From the NCBI GenBank assembly GCA_000697475.1, contig JNEU01000813.1, forward strand, positions 46,087 to 110,086: a DNA stretch of 64,000 bases. Direction: 5' to 3'. The DNA comes from Lichtheimia corymbifera B2541. Its lineage: Eukaryota; Mucoromycota; Mucoromycetes; Mucorales; Lichtheimiaceae. The position numbers and the translations under genes are program-made. The notes under the pieces are model-generated. The model was not told the origin of the DNA and ran no database searches. It saw only the letters and a program-made list of their open reading frames with translations. Shown here one piece after another: positions 58,339 to 64,000 of this stretch (positions are counted from its first letter, which is position 1; each line of letters opens with the position of its first letter).

Positions 58339-59140
58339 TTATTCATCAATTGTACTACTATTGAAGGCTTCTTTTGAACGTGCTTTGCGGTTCCTCAGGA
58401 ACAACCTGTTGGTGGCTGCTGAGATTGACGAGGCGTATGTTGATGAAGACGTCATTGACTTGGTTTGATCTTCTTTATGCGTCACGATGCAGGCATGCCA
58501 ATATGTGATATATGTAATGCATATCTGGCAAATCAAATATCAGCCACCGTAACGGTTGTCAAACATGAGCTTCATCCACCTTACCTGGAATAAGTCGCAT
58601 ATAAACGTAAAAATGATAATACCCCACATGAGACCGTTGAGTTCTTGACAATCGATCTCATCACCTTGCTTTTTAGACACTTCCTTGCAGAATGCATCAT
58701 GATCTTGATTCATGAAGAAGCGAAAATGTGAAACGAAAAAGTGTACTCTCTTTATGCATTCAATGACCCAATATAGGCATAGAATCTGCAGTGGGCGGGC
58801 TTTGGACTATGTATAAAGTATCATGAGCGAGTGTATGTGGTTTAGCTTGCTGTAGTAGTAACATTACCTTGATGACTCCTGTGAGCGCATACAGGTAAAT
58901 TAGCGTACCACAGACATTGTATGCTAGGAGCGGGTAAATGTCGACCAGTGATACGTAAAGCGGGTCAGAAGGTTTGCTGGTAAATTTGGTGTAGTAGTCG
59001 AAAACATCATAGATGATGTTGAATATGATCAACGACAATACAATATTTTTCCTTGTTGTATGACAACATGAGTAAGAGGAGAAGGTTGTGGCACGCAATT
59101 CCTACCTTGTATCAGGGCCACAACAACAGCGACATCTCAT
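58339..59140 (-). CDS. Four-helix membrane protein B of a three-gene row
   Basis: Not recognised as a named family. Four exons, about 200 residues. The first exon gives MRCRCCCGPDTR, again a cysteine cluster followed by R and, across the intron, KNIVLSLIIFNIIYDVFDYY as helix 1. Then VDIYPLLAYNVCGTLIYLYA and LTGVIKSKARPLQILCLYWV as further helices. A loop with two Cys (DAFCKEVSKKQGDEIDCQEL) precedes helix 4, LMWGIIIFTFICDLFQICIT. The tail is Ser/Thr-rich with basic residues (SSTYASSISAATNRLFLRNR). Spacing, size, loop cysteines and tail match genes A and C, but the sequence is the most divergent of the three. Same strand as A and C; likely old tandem duplication. Confidence 0.7.
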
Positions 59141-59599
59141 TTTCTACGTGATTTATCCAAGGAAATCAAAATCAAGCCAACGTTTTTATAGTAACCAGCA
59201 GTCTGTGTTATGTAGCAATTGCTGGGAGGACATTCTCGGTGTCACCAGATGGCTGAGTCATATCGGGTTAGACGGCAAGAAGAAAAGTGGGATTGAACCA
59301 GTCGCTCGGATATAAGGTAAATCAAGCAGAGTGGCGGAGAACCACGTTTAAAAAGAAAGGGATAGAGAGATAGAGAGGAGAAAGGGCGCATAGCAACGTA
59401 GTAATTACAAGCTTCCAATAGCGTTCATGTATAAACCGGTGATCAACAATCCACTCCTTTGATCTAATTTCAGTCATATGGGTGATTGACGGTAAAAACA
59501 ATCTACAGTCGTTTTTTATTGGATGAGGTGATGGTACATCGTTCATCATGGGTGATGGAGAGAACAAAGAACAATATCTGCATCATGATGGTGTTGAAT
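59141..59599. other. Intergenic between four-helix genes B and C
   Basis: No gene recognised. GA-rich tract at about 59355-59385. Confidence 0.4.
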
Positions 59600-60462
59600 T
59601 TAAGATTGATTGTTGTTGTTGTTGGCAGGTGTCTGCTTTTCGTCGGGAATATATTCCTTGCCGGCAACAAAGATAAACTCTTTCTTATCGGAAGGCTCGT
59701 AAACGGTTGGAGGAGCAGCAACAACGACGTGGGCATCCCAATTCTCCTCTTGTTCCTGCTCTCGCTTAACGACATTGGTGTAACGATGGATGGCAAAAGC
59801 GAAATGGAACTATAAAATACGAGTGTGTGAATACAATCTCTCGACTCCTTCACCTTTTTTCTCGAGATGATATACCTTTATAAGCATGTTGATGGCCATA
59901 GCGAGAGTGACTAACCATGCACTGGCACTGTAAACGGATTCGCAAGATTCCATATCCATGGGTTCATCATTGGGGGCTTCTCGTACAACTTGCTCGCAGA
60001 TTTCGGTGTGCATGCTGAATAGCAAGTAGGCACTTGCCACTGAGAACAACATGTGAAGGGCAAGATCGATCCAATAGAATGATGAGAATAGACGAAGATG
60101 CTTGGCATTGTGCTGCGGGTAAAGAACACATTGCATAACTCAGCACACGCTGCTATAAAGAAAAGGCATGTAAAAGTAACCCTTACCTTTACGACACCAA
60201 TAGCACCAGCAAGACAAGCAAAGCCAGAGAGATATGAATACATTGTCAGACCAAAGACTGTGCCACCATCGACATTCTTGAGTTCGTCGGAAAGTGCAGT
60301 AAGAGTAATGGCTCCATAGAAATGGGAAATGGTGCCAAGAATAGCAAGAAGCAAGGTGCCCGTTCTTCATATGACAACGATGAGTTATTTGAGCTTGGCA
60401 ATTGGGTTGCAATGGACTTACTTGAGGCTAATGCAGAAGCAACACTTATCACGGAAAGCCAT
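59600..60462 (-). CDS. Four-helix membrane protein C of a three-gene row
   Basis: Not recognised as a named family. Four exons, about 215 residues. The first exon encodes MAFRDKCCFCISLK and joins TGTLLLAILGTISHFYGAIT, so the CCxCISLxTG entry is shared with gene A. Further helices: GLTMYSYLSGFACLAGAIGV, FYWIDLALHMLFSVASAYLL and VYSASAWLVTLAMAINMLIK. The loop before helix 4 has two Cys (EICEQVVREAPNDE and MESCESVY). The tail FAFAIHRYTNVVKREQEQEE is followed by WDAHVVVAAPPTVYEPS and an Asn-rich end. The HRYTNVV of this tail corresponds to the YRYTSMV in gene A, which supports common descent. Function unknown. Confidence 0.75.
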
Positions 60463-62270
60463 AGTGTGTAATAGTAAGCTGTGAAAGAAAGACGTAGAAA
60501 GGATAAAAGGGCTACCGTCCCAAAAATATCGCTGAGTTGAGCTGCTTTAGTCCATTGCTCTCCTCTCCTCCTCGCATACATTTCATCCTTTGATATAAAC
60601 CAATCATTGAATACAGACACATTTATAGCCGAATGGTCATGGGAGGGAATATTCATCATCACCTGCATTTCGCCCTTGCAACTTATAATGCCATCTTGGG
60701 TCGTTTGAACACAACCTTGCTCTGTTGTGCCACCATGATCGGATCTGCTGTCTATCAATCCACTCCTCAACAAGCATAAGATCACTTTTATCATTCATTG
60801 CTACTCTCCCTCTCCCTTCATCTCTCTTCATGCTCTCCCTCTTTCTTATTTGCTATAGTATATAACATTGACAAATGCCAAGAAGACGTCATAAGATTGA
60901 CACATGGAACAAATTAGAGATGCCACGTGTTTTATCTGAGAAGCAGCGTTGTCTTGCATATATTGGACATGTTCCATGCGATATTTGTTTGACTCTCCCC
61001 TTCATCGTGATCACAACAATCAAGCACTATCATTGGGCATCACTCATCCTGGTTTTATTATCTTTATAAATCAAGCATTTGATGGGTCCTCGTTCCCTAG
61101 CGTATATCTGACATACAAGCAAGGACGCTTTAACCAATACAACGGGATAAAAAGCCCCTAGATAACATGATGTAAATGATCCAAGTTCGTTTTCCCGACC
61201 TTCAAATTCTCGATCCAATGTCACATAGCCATCACCAAACCAGAACACAACCACATGATCTACAATTTGCACACTTGTATTGATAGCACGATATCTTGGT
61301 TATGATGAAGTTCATTTAATGAAGTTCGAGGTAAGATGTAATAGCGTGGATGTCTATAAGTGAATCTGATATAGAAAGAGCATTGCCAAATATGCGGGAA
61401 TGACATAGAGCCAGTCCACGGGCGGTCATTGTGTCTTGTATCCGTGGTTGTTGCTGTAATAAACTTCTCCATCCAGGATCCCAAACCAGTTGCTGCCTGT
61501 TCCGCTCGAGTATTAGAATGCATCAATGACCGGAAAACACCCTTTCTCCAAAGATATACACCTCCACGCCAATACCATCCCGTCCATCATCATCCTCAGC
61601 CGTATCCACGCATCGTGATCCTTCCTTCGTGTTGACGACGATGTATCAGGTAGACAAAGAAACATTCCAACCCGATTGAATCCATTCATGCTAGCCATCC
61701 AAAGCTCAACGTGTTGATCGGAAGTACCATACGATTGCTGCCGATATGCTTCCTTTCCCACCCGGCTATTGACTTGGTGATTTTCCATCGCAACTCGATT
61801 AAGTAAAGATTGCTTGTATTGCAGTGTACTTGATAGCTGATATAATCCATAGAAATCCGTATGTATTAGAGCATGTCGCTACGTCTATACAATGGCTATC
61901 TGCTGTTCATGTAAAAAGCGTCTGTAAGACAAGTTGCTGCAAGAAAAAAAAGCTGTACGAGACAATGGAGTAGAGACATTGCTAATGACAGCTGCTGGAA
62001 TGAATGCTGTTACGTTTGATTGTGGCAGAGAAGTGTACAAGAGAAGGCGCGGTGTCAAGAAAGGCGTGTGTTATAGTGGGGTGTATACGCCATGAAGTTG
62101 CCATTCAGTCAAAGACAATAGGATCAAGGCAGTTGTAGGATTGACATGATGGGTTGAAGCAGGACAATCGTTGGCAGGTGGTAGTTGTAGTTGAATGGGG
62201 CAACAGTTGAGAATGAGAGAAGAGGCAAGAAACTGAGAGAGTGGAAGAGGTGGAAATTAAATCTGTCAGG
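60463..62270. other. Gene-poor region, possible pseudogene remains
   Basis: No supported gene. On the minus strand at about 61260-61790 there are two frames of 91 and 88 codons that overlap and shift frame (DQHVELWMASMNGFNRVGMF; then in another frame GLGSWMEKFITATTTDT). They could be a decayed gene but no family is recognisable. A 64-codon frame at 60875-61069 is not supported. Confidence 0.4.
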
Positions 62271-62473
62271 CATTCAGACATATCCATATACACTGATATC
62301 AATGCATGATATAGGGATTGCCTCTCACAAACCTGAAACTTTCACACATTGTGCTCTAGGTCATGCTGAACAACTTTGTATTAATAAAGAACCCACACTT
62401 CATTTGAAAATTTCGAAAGGGAGAGCATAATGTGGGGTTTACTATGATGGGCGGAAATTGGGAAAGCGCCGGA

Positions 62474-62663
62474 TTTATGAAAAAGTCATTTAGTATGTAG
62501 TTTCTTGGGATTCCCCATTTCGCACTTGAAACTTGGTCAGAAGGTACTCTCGCACATGCTGATCAACTTTTATGAAAAAGTCATTTAGTATGTAGTTTCT
62601 TGGGATTCCCCATTTCGCACTTGAAACTTGGTCAGAAGGTACTCTCGCACATGCTGATCAACT
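62474..62663. repeat. Perfect tandem duplication of a 95-bp unit
   Basis: Positions 62474-62568 and 62569-62663 appear identical: each starts TTTATGAAAAAGTCATTTAG and ends CATGCTGATCAACT. No mismatch was seen by eye, so the duplication is recent relative to the rest of the array. Confidence 0.9.
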
Positions 62664-62697
62664 CCATTCATTTAAAAACCGCATGGTTCATTATGAA
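62664..62697. repeat. 34-bp direct repeat, copy 1 (copy 2 at 63967-64000)
   Basis: CCATTCATTTAAAAACCGCA and the next 14 bases recur exactly at 63967-64000, where the window ends. Copy 1 begins at the base after the 95-bp duplication and copy 2 lies inside the LINE-like reading frame. The match may continue beyond the window. Confidence 0.9.
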
Positions 62698-63013
62698 CAT
62701 TTTGAATGCCGGCCAGCCCAAATTTAGGGTAAAGTAGGGTCGGCGCTCCTGTTCCCCGAGATTGCCCACCTCGAACCTGAAACTTACACACAACACCCTT
62801 TCGACCACGCCGAGCAATTTCGTTCCCATAAAGACCCCAGAGTTCATTATGAAAACCTTGAATGTAAGAGAGACGACAAATGGATGGAAACATAAATAGG
62901 GTGTACGGCCGTGCGCGCCGATATTGCCCATGGGGACGTCGAAACTTGGTTAGGAGGTGCTCTCGGTCATGCTGATCAACATCGTCCTCATAAAGCCTTT
63001 ACACATCATATGG

Positions 63014-63253
63014 AGATTTGGATAAACAGGCACCTTTATGTTTTACCTATGCTGTAAGCGTGATGCCATAGGAAAGGTGGTCTTTGTTCATTGTCAAGTA
63101 GCTTGACCCTGATAGAGCGGAAGATGCAGACGGACTTCTTTGTGCAACACAGCTCACTTGCATGATACTTGACAATGAGCAAACACCACTTATCATATAG
63201 CATCATGGTTACAGCATATGTAAAAGCACAAAGGTGCCTGTATCTCTAAATCT
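63014..63253. mobile_element. Long imperfect inverted repeat (foldback or MITE-like element), about 240 bp
   Basis: The left arm, about 63014-63100 (AGATTTGGATAAACAGGCAC ... TTCATTGTCAAGTA), is repeated inverted at about 63166-63253 (TACTTGACAATGAGCAAACA ... CAAAGGTGCCTGTATCTCTA). Arms of about 87 bp pair with scattered mismatches and small gaps around a spacer of about 65 bp. No open reading frame lies inside. It sits between the degenerate repeat array and the LINE-like ORF. Could be a non-autonomous element, a 5' part of the retroelement, or a hairpin RNA source. Confidence 0.7.
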
Positions 63254-63335
63254 TACAATGAAACGTGGGGTCTTCAATCGAACAAAGTTGCTCGTCTGGG
63301 TGTAGCGCACCTTGGGTGCAAGTTTCACGATCAGC

Positions 63336-64000
63336 ATGTCTTTCGCGCAAACAAACAAATCGCCTGATAAGGTCTCAGGCAATCAAAATCGGCAACAGCG
63401 TCTCTCTTACGCCAACGTTACCAGTGCTAATTCCTCAGTTCGTACTCATTCCCCAACGCGGGAATCGCTGAAAGCAACAACTCATGACGATTCAGTACAT
63501 TCGAATGTGTGGAAAGCCGGTGGCTCTCCTGCTTCTTGCTCCAGCTTGTTCTTTGACTTGACCTCTCGTTCTGAAAACCGCTCTACGCTTTTATGCCATA
63601 TAAACGCAAGCTTTCCCGACAACTGTGGTGCACGTCTCCACTCAGATCATTCTCGGCGTATCGTTGAACTCTTCATCGACGACTCTGACATGTATGAAAA
63701 AGCTCGCACGTCTGGTCTTGCATTCGAGGATGACATGCGTATCCTACCCAGTGTGCCTTTACCCGCTGACTCTTCTCTCATTCATCTCCGCCTAAGCAAC
63801 CTTCCTTTTACCTCTCGTGATAAACTTGCCAATGGTATCTATACGGCTCTCTCATTCTTTGGTGAAGTTCTGGATTATGGTATCCTTCGTGACCATGACT
63901 CATCTCTGTTTATGGGACATGGGTACGCAACCTTAAACGTTTCAAGCTCAAAGCAATCTCCGTCTCCCATTCATTTAAAAACCGCATGGTTCATTATGAA
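63336..64000 (+). CDS. Probable LINE-type retrotransposon ORF1 (partial, runs off the window)
   Basis: From ATG 63336 the frame stays open without a stop for 221 codons to the window edge. The N-terminus is polar (SFAQTNKSPDKVSGNQNRQQ) with LSYANVTSANSSVRTHS. The later part looks like an RRM-type fold: SSLIHLRLSNLPFTSRDKLA, NGIYTALSFFGEVLDYGILR, then FMGHGYATLNV. The pattern of a short strand, helix, FGEVLDxGI and MGxGYATL resembles ORF1 proteins of fungal non-LTR retrotransposons, though this is a pattern match only. No introns are needed, unlike the genes around it. It continues into the 34-bp direct repeat that also occurs at 62664. No reverse transcriptase or zinc knuckle lies within the window. 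Confidence 0.55.
   Translation, partial: MSFAQTNKSPDKVSGNQNRQQRLSYANVTSANSSVRTHSPTRESLKATTHDDSVHSNVWKAGGSPASCSSLFFDLTSRSENRSTLLCHINASFPDNCGARLHSDHSRRIVELFIDDSDMYEKARTSGLAFEDDMRILPSVPLPADSSLIHLRLSNLPFTSRDKLANGIYTALSFFGEVLDYGILRDHDSSLFMGHGYATLNVSSSKQSPSPIHLKTAWFIM

Larger units (their letters stand above)
62330..62990. repeat. Degenerate tandem repeat array, period about 160-190 bp
   Basis: A block containing GAAACTTG/CTGAAACTT, then GCTCTCGGTCATGCTGATCAAC and often TTCATTATGAAAA recurs with divergence at about 62334, 62527, 62622, 62780 and 62942. Spacing is about 192, 95, 158 and 162 bp, the short one being the recent 95-bp duplication. Plus-strand translation of units shows a recurring FIMxxLN segment broken by stops. 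Confidence 0.75.

Noticed and set aside
60246..60794. 182-codon minus-strand frame
   Set aside because: Overlaps the first exons of four-helix gene C in another frame; no homology and the real exons explain the sequence.

Overview
The window looks like nuclear DNA of a filamentous fungus. Almost every gene is cut by short introns (roughly 50-120 bp) with GT..AG borders and fungal-type signals. Genes lie on both strands with no operons, and many promoters carry C/T-rich tracts just before the ATG. The gene content (Mex67, Stm1/SERBP-like protein, Pho80-type cyclin, arrestin with PY motifs, Glo3-type ArfGAP, an AROM-derived shikimate protein) is fungal. MOZART1, PXMP4, MCUR1/CCDC90-like and USP7-like genes together with LINE-like debris fit an early-diverging (Mucoromycota-like) lineage. 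That placement is inference; no species can be named from the sequence alone.

Layout. 0.7-8 kb: RNA polymerase I/III subunit AC40, eRF1 methyltransferase MTQ2, a secreted expansin-like protein, and an AROM-derived protein that keeps only the 3-dehydroquinate synthase and dehydratase parts. 8-16 kb: vacuolar-type amino acid transporter, an unknown disordered protein, a small mitochondrial B12D/NDUFA4-like protein, a Pho80-type cyclin and cytidine deaminase. 16-25 kb: an mRNA export receptor (Mex67/NXF-like) without a visible UBA/TAP-C end, an arrestin adaptor, a very short MOZART1 gene with a GC-AG intron, and a MATH-USP protein whose catalytic Cys and His are replaced. 25-36 kb: tRNA-Lys(CUU), Glo3-type ArfGAP, a C2H2 zinc-finger protein, a putative DNA-binding protein, epoxide hydrolase and acyl-CoA-binding protein. 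36-47 kb: an EXO1-like protein missing several metal ligands, peroxisomal PXMP4, an MCUR1/CCDC90-like mitochondrial protein, a Golgi nucleotide-sugar transporter and a type II membrane protein with a beta-repeat ectodomain. 47-51 kb is a 3.8-kb stretch with no supported gene. 51-60 kb: MFS sugar transporter, Stm1/SERBP-like ribosome-binding protein, SAM methyltransferase, and three four-helix membrane proteins in a row on the minus strand. 60-64 kb: gene-poor sequence ending in a degenerate repeat array, a long inverted repeat, and the open start of a probable LINE ORF1 that runs off the window.

The most notable pattern is a set of proteins from well-known enzyme families that appear altered at their active sites or reduced in domains: the two-step AROM derivative, the USP7-like pseudo-deubiquitinase and the EXO1-like pseudo-nuclease, with the Mex67 lacking its C-terminal domain as a fourth case. 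All have intact exon structures, so they look like maintained genes rather than debris. The right-hand end combines repeats, a foldback element and a retroelement, a typical setting for small-RNA silencing, though nothing here proves that.
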